A DNA stretch of 64,000 bases from Neckera pumila (GCA_963969595.1 OZ018408.1:2790001-2854000); one strand, 5' to 3'; positions 44,881 through 58,872 are shown, counted from the first letter of the stretch. Notes: a model not told the origin generated them from the sequence alone. Translations and numbers: made by a program.

Positions 44881-46669
44881 AGCTTTTTGAACTTGGAAAC
44901 TCGTTAAGGTGGAACTACCTCAAAGAATATATATTTGTTGTTGCAGGGGGACAAAATTAGGGGGACAATTCACAGCTAGTTTAACTTCTACCTAAAGGTA
45001 ACCACTGAAATTCCAAAGTGCTAATCTAAGGAGTACCAAAATTGACAACAAGGTCAATTTAGTAGGTTACCTAAAGCCAAACTCGGAATGCCACATGGTG
45101 CAGTTTTTTCAGTTCTTATAGAAGATATGGTCTCATGCATAGTTGCTTTACCTTGGTGAAGCAGCATTGGGGGGGGGGGGGGGGGTAAATTTCCAAAATT
45201 CTTCATCCAAGCTACGTCCTCATGGTAGTTGCATGCATTGGTTAAGCTGCCATAAAGAGTGGCTTACACTAACAAAAGATTTAGCTAATTGCACCATAAA
45301 ATAACTGAAAAAAGATTTGTGAGTGCTTCTCACTATTAAATTGTCAAAACTATGGTTGCCTCTTGTTGACAATTGAAATGAGGTTCCGCATTCTCATTAC
45401 ATGAAAATTCTGAACTGATGACTGAAGTATGAATTTTCAAAGTGATGATTCTAAGAGACCAAAATTTGAACCCTTGGCTCTTTACCCGTAAGGCCACCAG
45501 GTGGCTTCTACAACATGGATTTTTGCACCCCTGATCCTTCAGGGAATAAGTTAGAAGCAGAAACATTTTAAAGCAAGAATCTGAACAGGGTACTTATAGT
45601 AACTTGGTCAAAGTTCGGTACCTGAACTGGTCTTCCCTACCGAGCAAACAGATGACGGTAAGAGATTCGTAACTGAATGGATTTGGGGTTCAAGGAACTG
45701 CACAGCCTGCTCGACAGGTCACCCAAGTACACTTAATCCAAACGACGTCCAGTCAGTAGCGAGAGCCACAGCGGACCCTGCACATCATGCCAGATATGTT
45801 GAAATAGTGCCAAAATATGACAACAAATGGACTATACGAAAATAAACTGAGTCTCAGAAAGCCAACCACATCTGAGGTTCATTACCCTGCAGATCAACAT
45901 TAAATCGCAGTGAAGGGACTTCAGGTAAGTGGTGAATCACAGCAAACAGAATCCACACATTCAGCACCCACGTATCAACTATAATCAGATGATGGAAGGA
46001 AGGAGATTCGCAGTCGTCAACGCGTCGTTGGTAGAATCCAACGGAATCACCAGAACTCAAATCATCACTCCCAAAAACCAACCACAGCCCTTCCTCAAGC
46101 CATCCAAAAACCATCAGATAACAGTCAGCACAAACTATCCACTTCCAAATAAATACCCTCCAAGATATAAATGAACTTCAGCTCGTGCCAGCGAATAGAT
46201 TGCACGTCAACTCCAGTTCCAATTCGAAGGTCAAAGTCTACTGAAGTGTCAATATAATATAGAACAAAACCCAGGAAACGCAACCCTCTCATCCGAGAGA
46301 CCCAATGAACTTCCAACGCGGTTCAGAACGCCGTGAAACCAATTAGAGATTGCAAAAATAATGTTACAACGAATTCCTCTAAAGGCCCTCCTATCAACTG
46401 CCACTCTCCCGAGCTGGCCAACAGAAGGCCCGCCCTACTTTCGATGGGTTCTCACGCGCCGGATCTTCCCGCAATCTCGAACTCGCCGAGATTGCTCGCA
46501 GACGCATACCACCCAGATAATTGGCGCAGCGACAAGGGTCTGTCCCCAGCGTCCAACTGTTTCAAAGACCCCTCGTCAATCGCCCATGCCATCATGGCAA
46601 TGTTGTCAATGTACAGAGAAAATCCACGGAATCGCCCGAGCAGTGCCCACACACTTCCGCAACGCCCGT
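44881..46669. other. Region downstream of NUP155, no gene seen
   Basis: AT-rich to about 45,590 with a 17-G run at 45,169-45,185, then rising GC toward the NUP155 stop codon. NUP155's 3' UTR must lie just below 46,670; I see no clear polyadenylation signal. No second gene is supported. Confidence 0.5.
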
Positions 46670-49600
46670 CTAGCCTTGGAGGATCTCCTCCAGCTCCCTG
46701 AACCCGTGCAGCACGGGCTCCACAGCTCCGGGCGCCAGTGCTATGCGTCGCACTTCTGTCATGTACCTGCTCCACGAACCGCATCCATTAGTCCTCACAA
46801 CCACCATACTTATCACTCACGCTCAAGCACCCAAGAAATAGGCGACACCCTTGCAGGAAAACCCTCACACTAGGACCCCCTCGCCAAGACAAGCAAACAC
46901 GGCCGCAGACGGCATGCAAACCGATTAGCAATGCAAACAAACATCCGTCACCTCAGAAAATCCAGACGCACCTGTTGGCTATGCTTGCAAGCTTATCGCG
47001 CATGCCTTGGTTGCTCAGAGCCAGCTCCGCGCCTCCAAACAAAAGAAAACCGCCGCTGACACCGGACCCCATGCGGGTTAACAGCACGCTATTCGCCCAT
47101 TCCCGCATCACCGTCAGGACCGACCGAAGAATACGGAGACGCAAAGAAGGTTTCGGAAGGATCGCCCCGCTCGCCAAAACGCGATCGTAGCTCCTCTGCA
47201 CAGGCTCCGCAGCACCCTTGCACGCAGCGAGCAACGCACGGGGGATGTCCTCGTCGCCCACCACCTCTGATCCTGCCCACATCTTGTCCTGTCACATCGC
47301 GGTCCACCCCACAACAAGCACGTCAGTGATCACGACGACACCGCCACTCCTCTCACTGCACCATCAACTCACAAGGACCAAGTCATCGTGCATCCCAGCG
47401 CCTGCGTTCAGATGATCCACCTCTCCCTCGCATCGTATGCCGCCACCTCCACACCCAAATAGCAACTTTCCAGGCCGCAGCATCAACTCTGACTGTCCCC
47501 TCCTGCCTAGCTAAAGGAAGACGACCTATGCCGACCCGACAAAGAAAATCGCGTCTCAGTGGATTTCAAATCGGGCAGCACATCCTCTACACCTATCGCT
47601 CGCACGCATTTCAGTCGATGCACAGCACTGCCACTAACGACCTACCAAAGGCCACTTCGCATGCAAAACGACACCCCACCGGACACCGAAAATAGGATTC
47701 AGAGGTTGAGAGGGTGCGCCGAAAAGTACATGAGCAGCAGTTTCCAGATGCAGGCAAATGGTGTGCAGGGGCATGCTCCCGCCGTCGCCGGGGTACAACA
47801 GAGGGCCCACTCTTCGCAACACGGAGCAAGCCTCCCCTACTCCGCCCACGGCCAAAGCCTGGTCGAGCAGACGCGTCCATGTCTCGCGCATCACGCTGTT
47901 CTCCGCATCTCCGCTGTAGTTCGAAAAGTGCAGGATCTCCAGACAAACCTGCACGGCCACGCCAACCAACGTAGGTCACCCACAGTGCACATTCAAGACC
48001 ACGCTGCTCGGTCGAATTGCTACCGACTGCGGCATCAGATCCGAAGACCCCCGTCCCAAATAAACACGCCCATGCTTCTCAGCGTGATCGGGATCCACCA
48101 AGCCCTCCAACCGAATCCACAGAACCTTGTCCACGGCACAAAAACCATAACAACCTCTGAGTGCCGGCATCCGACCGCTGAGACAAACGAGGTGCACTCA
48201 TCCAGGAACCACAAAATATGTCGAACACGCGTCGACTCACACATCACCCGCCGTGAAAACGAACAATCGTGAAGAAACAGCTCACCTCCCAGAGCTCGAA
48301 ACGACAGGCGTAGTCGTTGTAGAGTTGGGTGATGCTCTTCAACTCCGTGCCCAGTTCCTCCGACTTCTCCCTCGCAGCATGAGCGCGGCTTTCGTCCACG
48401 AAAACGCCAGTAAACGCTCTCGGAAAAGGGAACCCGTCCTCCTCCATCGGCACGCTGCCTCCTTCCTCCGATGAACCTCCACATGCTATACGGTCTAAAG
48501 CTTCCTTGATCTTTTGCTGGAACCGCAAAACGGCCAGCTTGCCTTCCAAAAGTTCCATCAAACCGCTGTCGGACAGCTCCGAAGACAGGCCCAGGCCACC
48601 GGGAGCCCTGCTTCCACTCCGAGCTTGCAGGACCGCATTGCTCAGATATTCGTACCTGTGAGCCACAACATGGCACGTTCATTGCACCTCATAACACGAC
48701 CACTCCAACACCTCACCAATGCAAAAGGCCCAGTGGCAAAACAGCATTGGCCCCCAAGTGCGCCCCAAGCCAAACGGGATACTCTACCTCTGTTCCAGTG
48801 TGATCTCCGAGGCGCCCTCCGGTTGACGCCGTTCCGCCAAACGCAACAACACGTGAGCAGCCTGCGCATGCTGCCGCCGGTGAACGTACAACCGGGAAAG
48901 AAGCTCCAAGTACTTCGCCTGCTCCCCGGATATCGGCTGCCGCAAACGACTGCTGTTCGGCGTCGTCGAAGGCATCGGTGACTTGAACGTACCGCTCGAC
49001 ACCTGACTCGCCTGAAAGGAACATCCCACGCCGCCATCAGCACATCGTCCACACAACGAAAACACCCTGCTTCTGAACAGGAGAGACGGCAGTCCGCAAT
49101 CCCACCCATCCCTCCAACACCACACCACGCCACATCCACCTCAAAATATCGCTCGCCAATGCGACAATCTCAAAATCACGCCCGACCCGTCCGAACCCGA
49201 AGCAGTCAACTCGTACCTTCGTGGTCTGGTAGTTGCCCGCGGTCTGGAGAAACGTCACCAAGTCGGGACCACCCAGATCCAACAGCTCCTGAGTCAGACC
49301 CAACTCGATCATCGTCTGGTACAAACACTCGTGGAAAGCATGGTCTGGCCATCGCACACCGAGTTGCACGATCTGCCGAATGTAACTTTCCCTCGCGGAT
49401 TCGTCCAGCAGCAAGCGGGCTCCCGGGGCCGATGCAGAGAAGGAAAGCTTCGCGTTCCCACCCTCTGCGCCGGACTGCCCCTTCAGGGACCGGAGCGCAT
49501 TCGTCACCACATCGTAGCACTGACGCCGGGCTGCTAAAGCCGACTGGCGTCTTCCTTCGTCGATACTCTCGTTGAACGCATCCTCCGATGGGTCCAACGC

Positions 49601-52600
49601 GCGAGCTTTTCGCAACGGAAGCTCGACCACGGCCTCGTAGAACCTGGCACCACACACCCAAAACACGCCATATCAGCAAACCACGCCTTCCCGATCGCTT
49701 CCAAGACCAACTCCGAATCCAAAGACGGAACCCGCGCTGACAAACCCAACCACTCCGACAATAGGCGTTTCAAATCCCTTGAGGCCAATCCCCACATGCA
49801 CCGCCGCCAGTCAAGTCAATCACGGGTCTAGGGTATCGCAAACCCCGTTCGACTCCGACAACGGACACCCAAACCAAGGACCGTCACAGTACCAGTCAAA
49901 CTCTGAGCCCAGCAGACGTACCGAATGTCCTCGAAGCGCTGGCACACGCTCAGCAGGTCCGCGGTTTCCGGAACTCGACCCAGAAGCTCCAAAGCCTCCT
50001 TCGCCAGCCGGTCCCGCTCGTCCAAATCGGAACTGCCCGCCGCCCTCTCCAAGCTCTCCACGGCTTGGTAGAATTGGTAGTCGGATTCGTTGTAGTAACT
50101 CGGACACCCATCCCTCAGCTTTCGGCTCACGTCGTCCACTGTGCCCCGGCCATCCGGGGCCACGTAGTACTGCACACCAACGCGCACCATCCATCAGGCA
50201 CACAAACGCACACATAAACAGCGCAGCCCAACACTCGCTCGCGGTGGGGCTGCCGCGACCGAATGATCGCGCACATCAACAGCCTACTGCGCGTCACCCC
50301 ACACGTTTCCCCTACCTCCATCAGGGCCGCCACAAGGCGAGTCGCGATCTGCTCGCCGTCGACCGAACAAACCAGTTGGTGAAACGTCAGCTGTGCGAGC
50401 TGACGCCGTTGACCTTCATCCAGGCTCTGGGACAGACGACCCACGTGGTGCTGCTGGAGAAGCTGAAGGAGCCTCAGGGCCTCGCCCGACCGTCTCAACA
50501 GCCGCCGGATGCATTCCATCCCTCGTACCTGCCACCCATGCACAAAGGGACATCAACAGTCCGCCCACCAAGCAAAGACTCATCGTCTGCCTAGACAGAG
50601 CGCAAGGCCCACATTCCCCATTCCGTCCGCAGTTCCGAAAACAAAGGCATCGGTCGCATCGGCACAAAATGCAAATGCATCGAAAAAACAGACAACCACC
50701 AACCTCCATCGCAGCCAGTTCAGCAGGACTCAGCTCTTTGTGGGGCAGGCGTTGCCTCTTGTTCGTAGATCCGGGAAGAGTGGCCCGTCCCGCCCTCGGC
50801 TGAGGCGTCTCGTACGTGATCATCAGAGGGGATCGAGAAGGAATCTCGCCCCTCGCGAATCCGTCAACTCCGAACGGACTGCTATGCCTCTCGCCGTACG
50901 CAAACATGTCGCCTGCACCCATCACGCGACCGTAGTGACCCCGCCTCTGGTTTCGGCGAGCACGAAGGAACTGCTCCAGAGAGCGGATCTTGTCCTCCAA
51001 GGACAGCATTGCTTCCACAGGCAATCTGCACCACCCATGACGAACGGACTGACGTCAGGAAATCCAAACGACTCCACACAAACCTCAGAAAACACGCTGC
51101 CGTCCACCGCATGGAAATACGACGGCAATGTGGCGCACGCTTTGCAGGCACACCCGAAAGCCTAACTAAGTGCAAATGGCCCACGGCCGGAGCGAAGCCA
51201 GGCATTGGCCGCAATATCCACGCCGTCACATTCGCCCCAGAACAGGAACGCGGACACACCACCCCAAAACCATGACCCACCAGGGTCCCACAGATGCTCT
51301 CAGGCCACAAGTATGCACGACGCTACTCTCCAGCGCATCGCGAGAAAACCACCCACCTGCAAGAAATGATGCCGCCGTTCCCGTTGCTCTCCGCTCCGCC
51401 CTCCTTCCTCACGTCCATCACTGGAAGCTCCCAGACGCAACGCAGCAACCGCGCCGTCGCCAGACAAAGACCATCGTGAGCTCCCGAGAACACGGGCTCC
51501 GCTTCTTGCACCACTTGACCCATGTTGAACCCGCCCCCGGAAGAAAGACCGCTGGTGGCCGCACCTCCTCCTTGCATCTGAGGAACGCCCACCAACCGCG
51601 GGTCTTCGAAGGCTTCCGCCGCCCGGTCCGCGATCGCGCCCGCCACGATGTTATCCTCGTCCGAAGTGAGCCTCGCAGCCAGCAACAAACACATGGCCGC
51701 GGCCTCGCTCGCGCCGTAGCGCTGGAAAAAGTCCTCCAGCACGCTCCGAAGAGTGTTCGAATCCAGCAGCTTCTGAAGGAGATCCACGGGACGATTGAAC
51801 GCTAATTCCATCACGCCCATGGTGCTCAGGACGACCGACCTGCGCCGAGGAAGCACGTGCTGAGTGGCCAGCTCTCCTCGAGCCCACAATCGACGGGCAC
51901 GAACCATCTCGTCGCCCGGGACCTGCCACACCCGAGACCCCCAAGGCCAAGGCTTCGTCAGACCTTCCACACCACTCTCCAATGACAAACCACCACCCAG
52001 CGAAAGCGCAAACAGATCCAACCGACTACTGAATTCCTTTCATGAGCACACACGATCAAACTGGGACTCTGCCAACTGCCAAACACGCACCTTGCTCATC
52101 GAAATTCAACCGGATCCCCTAATTCAACCAAGGAGAGTGGAAGTGCAAGAACCAGTCCTCCAATTCACATTGCAACGAAGCCTGCTGAATCGAACATACC
52201 TGACTGCTCAACGCTGCACTGCCCGGCTCGCACACCGAGAACTCCACCGCCGCAGCTTGTTCCCGGGGAGGAAGAACGTCCGCTATAGCCAGAGCCCGAC
52301 CGTCCACGCCCAGAATTGTCACCATCTCACGTAATGACCGCATCGAGCGCGAAGCGGAACCGGACCCGCCGATCGTGGCATTGCCCGCAGACGACGCGGC
52401 GGGACCCGTCAGGTCCCGAGTCGCTACCACCAGCCGCGACAGGGTGGAGGGCGACGCATCGGACACGACCAGAACTCCACTGGAACAGTGGGCAGCCTCC
52501 GCCTTGATCACGAAACCTCCCTCCGACTGCGGACGAGCACCCAAAGGAGAGCTCCCGAAACCGCCCATCACCCCCACCGTGCCCACGGACGGAGCGGGTC

Positions 52601-55179
52601 GAGTCATCACCACTCGGAGGACCGACGGCTTCTGCCCGCCCACGCCCGGCGAACCGTTCACCCCCACCAGACTGCTGCCCGTGGACGTGGTCGTGGACAG
52701 ATAGATCCTGCGCCCGTCGGACGTGATGGCCACCAAGTGCAGCCACTTCGACTCCGCGCTGGAGATCGGAGCGATGGAAACGATGTTCGCCTTCGGCGGC
52801 CGTGAAACGCCCCGGGTCCCCACGCTCCGTCCACGCGAGTCTCGCTGCTCACCCACGCGGCTCTCCTCGGCCACTTTCCTCGGGGCGCCGTCTCCGTTCT
52901 TGCCCAGATCGAACATCTGCAGTTTCGACTCCTGCGTCCGGGTGTACAGGATGTTTCGTTCTTCGTCCACCACCACTTCCACGATCGCATCCACGGCGCC
53001 AAACTTCAGAGAATTCGGGACCACCCACCTGCATCCTCCAACAAAACAGAACTCGGTCAAAAACCGGACCACGAACGGATATTCATCGCCGACAAGCTTG
53101 CCACGACAACCTGCCTACCAGCATCAACGAAATGCCGTGGGGAAAGAGACAGCACCTAGACAGAAGGTTACCCAGACCCCCAGTATGGCACACCTTGCGG
53201 CACCGGCTCTGCCAACCATTGCCAGTCGTGTAGATCAGCTCGTACAGGTGACCATCCCGACCTCCCAGAAAGATCCGACCCGAATCCGTGTGGGTGATGC
53301 ACGTCATCGTCACGCCGTCCGTCGGGATGGTGTACTGAGGGAGAGGCTGGAGTGTCAGCTCCATGAACGGATCCCCTCCAACGCCGCTCCCGCTGCAGCA
53401 CACACCCAGCAATACCAACTGCGCAAACGAACGACATGTCAGCCCTCTCGTGCTGCAACGAACCGACAGAAATCCACCACTCCCGTCCACCGCCGGTCGC
53501 TCGCAAGCTGCTCAATCCTCCCCACGCAAGCAGATTCGACACATAACAGAACGCGGGAAAATAGGCGGGCCTCACCTCCACCGGGGTGGCCAACACGATG
53601 AGGTGCTGGATGGCCTCAATGAACACGCCAGGCTTGGCCTTCACCAATCCAACGGCACAAATCGCCTGCTCCTCTCCACTATACTCGGGGCACTGCCCAT
53701 CCCTGCACAACACCCAAGTCCCATTCTCAGTTCACTCGACCTTCCTCCTACAAGCACCAGCTCCTGCTTCAGTGATGCTCGAACGCACCCATGAGAAAGA
53801 CGCCGACTTCGGCCACCCGGAAGAAAATAGAAACACAGGGAAACACGGACTGGAGCTCATGTATGCAAAGCAATCCACAACACTCGACCGCTCAGCACAA
53901 GCATGAGAACATCCGCAACCACGACTTGACAGCACCCGATCCATCCATAGATCCCCCTCTTCGCAAAACGTCAAACAATCCCGCGGGCGGAGCGCGATTC
54001 CACTCAACCGGAATCGCAAATTCAGTCCACCACGGTCAGAAAATGATGGTCGGGCTAGGAAAGAAATTCGCAGGCATCCCCCTCTTACCACTTGTCGAAT
54101 CGCCACAGGAAAAGAGTGTCGTCCACAGTGGCCCAAGCTCGACGGATTTCGGGAAAAATGCCGCAAAGGGCAGTGCCCTGTCCGCCCGCCGCATTGTACC
54201 GCTCAATCAACACAGGTGGAAGTTCCCTCGAATGGATCACATCCACAAAAGCCGGCCACTGCACAAAACGCCCACAACGACACCACCAAACTCAGAAACA
54301 TAGTCGACCTTCACACAGTTCCACGTCTACACAAACATCGCTACGACGCCCTCCTCAAGCCGCCCGGCACACGCTCTTTCCATCGGCCACCAAGGACACG
54401 TGGGAAAATCACTTCTGAACAACACCTGGCTTCGGTGATGTGGTTCAGACCGTCACCCGGGCCTTGGAACACCAAAGACGTCACTACTACTCAAATACCC
54501 GACGGGGAGAGCCGAATCAACCGTTTCGCGTAGTGCATCGGACATCATATCGAGAGACCGAGCGTGACGGGGATTAGCACACGAAGGCTGCAATTCGGAT
54601 CTCCTCCGCCACAAGACATGGATCGAAACACCGGCTGGCCACCAAGAGTCAAGGCCGGCTTCAGTTAAATCCAAGGAAGTCGACTGTCGACTCAGACAAG
54701 CAATGCCGCGTGTGATAGGCAACTCCGCTCTGGTATGGGGAACACCCGGCCCGAGAGAAGTTCTAGCGCTCCGATGCTCCCTAAATTAGGTTTTGCTATA
54801 CGGAGCTTTTCATCGTTCAGGTTCACTGCTTCGATGGCCACACACTGCATTTTGAGCAGTCGATATTTCCCGTCGACTGCGTGGGGGATGATTTCGATAC
54901 TCGAAAGGAACAATCAAATCGGAAAACGAAGCAATGCGCGACGACCAATTGCGTAGCAATGCACGCACGCGCACGGCTAGGCAAAACCCACAACCCCGGA
55001 AAGGCGAGAGAAGCTACCTCTTTGGGAGGCGTCGTATACAGGTGGCTCGAAAACCGCGCGGCATCGAGCGCGTCCTGGAGGTCGCACGAAGCGAACCTCG
55101 AATCCCTGGCGATCGAGTCCGTGAGCAGGCGTCCGGCCGCTTCGATGTCCGCCAACACAACCTCATCTTCCGCGCTCAT
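46670..55179 (-). CDS. NUP155: Nuclear pore complex protein NUP155, complete, 15 coding exons
   Basis: An inner-ring scaffold nucleoporin (Nup155/Nup157/Nup170 family). Hand-spliced exons (+ coordinates, 5' to 3'): 55018-55179, 54089-54258, 53576-53702, 53156-53418, 52200-53028, 51357-52036, 50704-51025, 50316-50528, 49922-50169, 49217-49643, 48788-49011, 48286-48655, 47730-47948, 46972-47288, 46670-46766. Total 4,668 bp, 1,555 residues. All junctions are GT-AG and in frame; the exon 6 acceptor is the least certain. The N-terminal beta-propeller part has the motifs GTALCGIFPEIRRAWA, GQCPEYSGEEQAICAVGL, DGVTMTC and GRDGHLYEL. The C-terminal alpha-solenoid has SPAELAAME, QLTFHQLVCS, GRGTVDD, GGPDLV, LLEGKLAVL, LYPGDG and LLAACKGAAEPV. 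Arabidopsis NUP155 is 1,464 residues as I recall; the excess includes a Gly/Ser-rich stretch near residues 345-405. The start is ATG at 55,179, in AGGATGAGC; upstream in frame only a TTG extends it. No broken residue was seen. Confidence 0.95.
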
Positions 55180-55600
55180 CCTTCCCAATTCCCAATTCTT
55201 CGGCGCACCTGCTAACGACTGGCGGTGCTGCTGCTATCACTATTCTCGTCCTCGGTCCCTCCCAGCCTCCGACAAGGCGACATGCCCGCGATCAAGCCAC
55301 TCGCTCTCGCAACGGCCTCAGAGCCCCGTTCTTCCAGCCCGCTCCAAAGCCCCGTGCGCCGCGACATGAACCCGACGACCGCTCATCCTCACCCCTCCCA
55401 GCACCGCAAGCGGACCTGCAGAGCACGCCATTTCCTTCCCATCGCGCAGGAAAACTCAAAAAACCCTAATTTCGAAACCCCTCCGACTTCTGGGCCATTG
55501 CGAAACTCGAGTTCGCTCGGAACAGTGCCGCTCTCCGTTCAGTTCGTCTCTTTCCGCCACTGAGCTGCACGCAAGCCTGCCTGTCCCAGAAGAACCGAAC
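55180..55600 (-). promoter_or_regulatory. NUP155 5' UTR and promoter region with telo-box-like motif
   Basis: GC-rich, CpG-rich sequence directly upstream of the NUP155 ATG. ACCCTAA at 55,463-55,469 matches the plant telo-box, which is common near the start of growth-related genes. No TATA box stands out. The transcription start cannot be fixed from sequence. Confidence 0.4.
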
Positions 55601-55874
55601 GGGACTTGCAACGTCGAAGGAGCGGGGTTCGGTTCCCAGACCACCGGTGGAGGTGGAAGGGAAGAACGTCGCCACCAAAACCTCGACACCCTCACACCCT
55701 TGACGTCAACAGACAAACCTCCCTCGGAAGAGGCAGCGCGGGCTGCCCGGACCAGGTCGCGCTTCCCAAGGAAGAGGGAACCGGGCAGCGCCATTTGAAT
55801 GATTTGAATACTTACAGTTCTTGCCGGACTTCCCTCCTTTGTGTGACAGACATCCAGCCAAGGCACATAGATAT
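55601..55874 (+). repeat. 274-bp repeat, CpG-rich copy, upstream of NUP155
   Basis: From GGGACTTGCAACGTCGAAGG to CACATAGATAT, this is repeated at 58,873-59,149. GGGGTTCGGTTCCC resembles a pol III B box, so a tRNA-related SINE is possible, but no A box is evident. On the minus strand both copies keep FFPSTSTGGLGT in one frame, so an exon origin is the alternative. This copy keeps many CpG sites. Confidence 0.6.
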
Positions 55875-58872
55875 GGAATACTACTTTTTGCGCGCCTCTG
55901 ATTCCAGGCTGAAAATACTGCACTATCAGATTCGGCGTTTGATTTTTGGGTGTAGGATCCACAAACGTGGGTATCAAAATCAAAGATTGGGGGGTATGCA
56001 CTAAGTGTATCGTTTGCCCTTGCATGGCTTGGGTTGGGCATGCAATTGAAAGGTTTCAGGGTTTGTCCATAGGGGAACATACTCCTAGAAACACAGGGGA
56101 CATCACCATACCCGTGGATGTGGGCCGGGGTTGTCTAAGGTCGGATCCAGTCATTGGACCGGTTTGGGACGAATGAGAAAGCGACTAGAAACGGAGATGA
56201 GGTGTAGAGGAATGACGAACGACATCACAATGATTAAAGGAGATCGATGAAGAAGGTTTCACAGTTTGGATAGGTGGAGTCCAACAAACATAACGCAAGC
56301 TAAAGGAAGGGAACAATGGCATACTTTTTGCACCCAATCAACTTTATTGAATTTTAATAAAATGGTACCTTTAATAACATGGTCATTTTAAAATGATGAC
56401 TCTTTCATTTTTAATAGCTAATTTTAAAATAATAAGTCCACTACCAAAATCATCCATCAAAAGAAATTCTCCAACAAGATGAATGGTTGTATTTTTAGTT
56501 TCTACAACAAATCTAAAAGTAATTTATCAAGTACTTCAAGTCCTTTGCAACAACTTCGTGCTAGTCACCAACTTCCTTCTTTGTGCTGAATATCTTTCCC
56601 TTGATGTGATATATCAATATATATTGGGCATACCTATTGACAGATTTGCAGCTCTATTCGGCAAACTTGAACGACCAATAGTTGTTGTGAACTCTGTAGG
56701 AGACTGTGTCATGAGATCATTAGATTTGGTCTTCAAGGATTTGTTCTCCATGGAAGCTCATTTGCTTGGAACAATAACAACTTATGGCAACAAAATCCAT
56801 TTTTGAAGTGAGATTTACATGAAAAAAATGGTGAATCTTTACTTTTTTTTATTGAAAAACATTGTGAGTACCAATAAGATTGATGTTCGAATGGAAAACT
56901 TCTGTTTGAAATTGATAGAAATTTTGTGCCTTGAATGTGCAATTCAGAGTCCCAAAAGTCTTGGCAAATTTATCATGCTCACTTTTTTGAACTTGATGTT
57001 TGGTTGCATAAACTTTACCTCTCTTTCTTACAATTGAACAACATGCACATTCATTTTGTGTAAAAAGATTAAAAACTTCAAAGTAAAGCAGCTTTATGGA
57101 ATTAATTATGTTTGAAAAATAATCTGTGAGAACTAGGTCAATGCTACGCAATGGAGTTGATGGATTCAGTTGGTGTCTGCGAAAGACTACAATGTGCAAG
57201 CATTATGGCTACATCTTTATAGAGTTGTGTCTCCACTAAATCAAGTGAATGGGGGGAGATGCAAAAAGAACTTCCTAAAATTCTAGTTTTGCAATTTCTA
57301 ATGAATCCTCTAGAAATAGTTTAATTCAATTTTGTGTCAATGCTAACTATGTTGAAGGAGGTTTTTAAAGCAACCAAGCTATAAAAGCATTCTCTAATAC
57401 ATAGCCTACACATTTTTTGGTCAAGGTACATAAACCTTCAATTTTACTCCCAAATCCCGAAGCAAAATCTCTAGTGATGACAACAACTTAAAGGGCTTGG
57501 ACTATAGAAAGGACAAGAGGACAAGACCTTGAAGAAGAGAGGGCAACACTCTAAATACTTAAGAGGCTTGTCTGGCAATACCTTGGCAATTAGAGTCAAA
57601 AATACAGAGCTGTTGAAACTCAGCACGTACATGTTGGTTGGCAACACCCTTTCTCTCTATACACCTGCACATCAATACAACCCAAAACAGTTCATTTGTC
57701 AAGCAATTCACTTTAATTTATTCATGAGTAGTACGTAAGGACCAGTTTGCATTGCATAGGTCTGAGATAACAACGTTAAAATTTGAGCCACCATCATATG
57801 CGTCGGATTAAAATAACAAGCTAAACATAATTCATTGCATTCAAGATACTTTTGACGCATTTGAGGCATTTGAGGTAACAAGTATCCAACTCAAATTTCA
57901 AAGAGGTAGTTTGAAACAGACCTATTCTCAATAGTAATTCTTTTTCACATAAACTAGGCAATTATTCTTATAACCTGGCACAAATTGTAAAAGTTTGTCT
58001 AATGTTTGACTTGGCATATGTATGCATATGAACTCATTTTAATGAAAGAAATTACTTGAGACTTGTCATATTTTTTCCAAAGCATAGATAATGTAGAACA
58101 CCCCCAACAATTGAAAAGTATGCTCAAAGATACAAACTTGTAGTTCCTTCAGAGATGATATTTTCCATCAACTTAAATCATACCAAGCGCGTTATTTTCC
58201 AAAGCTAAAATTATGGCTTCTATGCTTGCACTCTCAGCTGGTATTTTTGTAGATCTACGTACTATGTTTCTTAATTCCTCATGAACTTGTAAATCCAAAC
58301 ATCAATATGAGCGGAGGGTCAGGAATTGTCAATGCATCAAACAAAACTTTCTACTTTGGCTAGAAGTTCACTAGCTTGGCCCATGCCAAACACGTGCTCG
58401 GAAGTTGTGGAAAGTGCTCTAGGCGCATGATTATATGGGATTAATAATAAAAATGGAGTGAAAGTGAAAAAACGTAAATGAATTATATAGGATATCCAAT
58501 CTATAATATCATGGCCTTCGAAATAATGAAATCAAATTGAAGAAAAGTGTATAAGTAGTTGAGTGAAGTAAAATTAATTGAAAGGGATTTGCTAATTCTT
58601 GTACTACCATAAAATTGCCCTTGCAATCAGAAATAAACAATCACAAAATATAGGACCAATTGTGGTATACCATATTTACTTGACAAAAAGTGCAAATTTT
58701 CACCAACTTGGTTAAGTAGCAATCGGATATCACTAAGAGTTTTGGTGTTGTTGTAAGTGGATCTCAAAAAATTCTCCACATTTGCTTTCGCATATGGAAG
58801 TAAAACTTCAGTCCTATACAAGATTGGTGTTGTGATGCCTCTAATGAAGAACCAAACCAAATAGGAGTGAAT
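55875..58872. other. Intergenic, no gene recognised
   Basis: GC falls sharply after about 56,200. A 107-codon + frame (56,483-56,806) and a 116-codon - frame (56,849-57,199) have no motif I recognise and lie in AT-rich sequence. No RNA gene is visible. Confidence 0.5.

Noticed and set aside
47559..48272. 237-codon + strand ORF
   Set aside because: It lies opposite NUP155 exons and introns. GC-rich sequence with few stops produces it, and it has no motif.
48035..48682. 215-codon minus ORF in another frame of NUP155 exon 12
   Set aside because: The conserved family motifs are in the overlapping frame of exon 12 (48,286-48,655).
49779..50594. 271-codon + strand ORF
   Set aside because: Antisense shadow of NUP155 exons 8-9 and flanking introns; Pro/Ser/His/Arg composition typical of reverse-strand reading.
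51170..51805. 211-codon + strand ORF
   Set aside because: Antisense shadow of NUP155 exon 6.
52723..53601. 292-codon + strand ORF
   Set aside because: Antisense shadow of NUP155 exons 4-5.
55601..55640. tRNA gene
   Set aside because: Only a B-box-like GGTTCGGTTCC is present; there is no A box or acceptor pairing.
56483..56806. 107-codon + ORF as a gene
   Set aside because: AT-rich, hydrophobic, no recognisable motif, no splice context or homologous piece elsewhere in the window.
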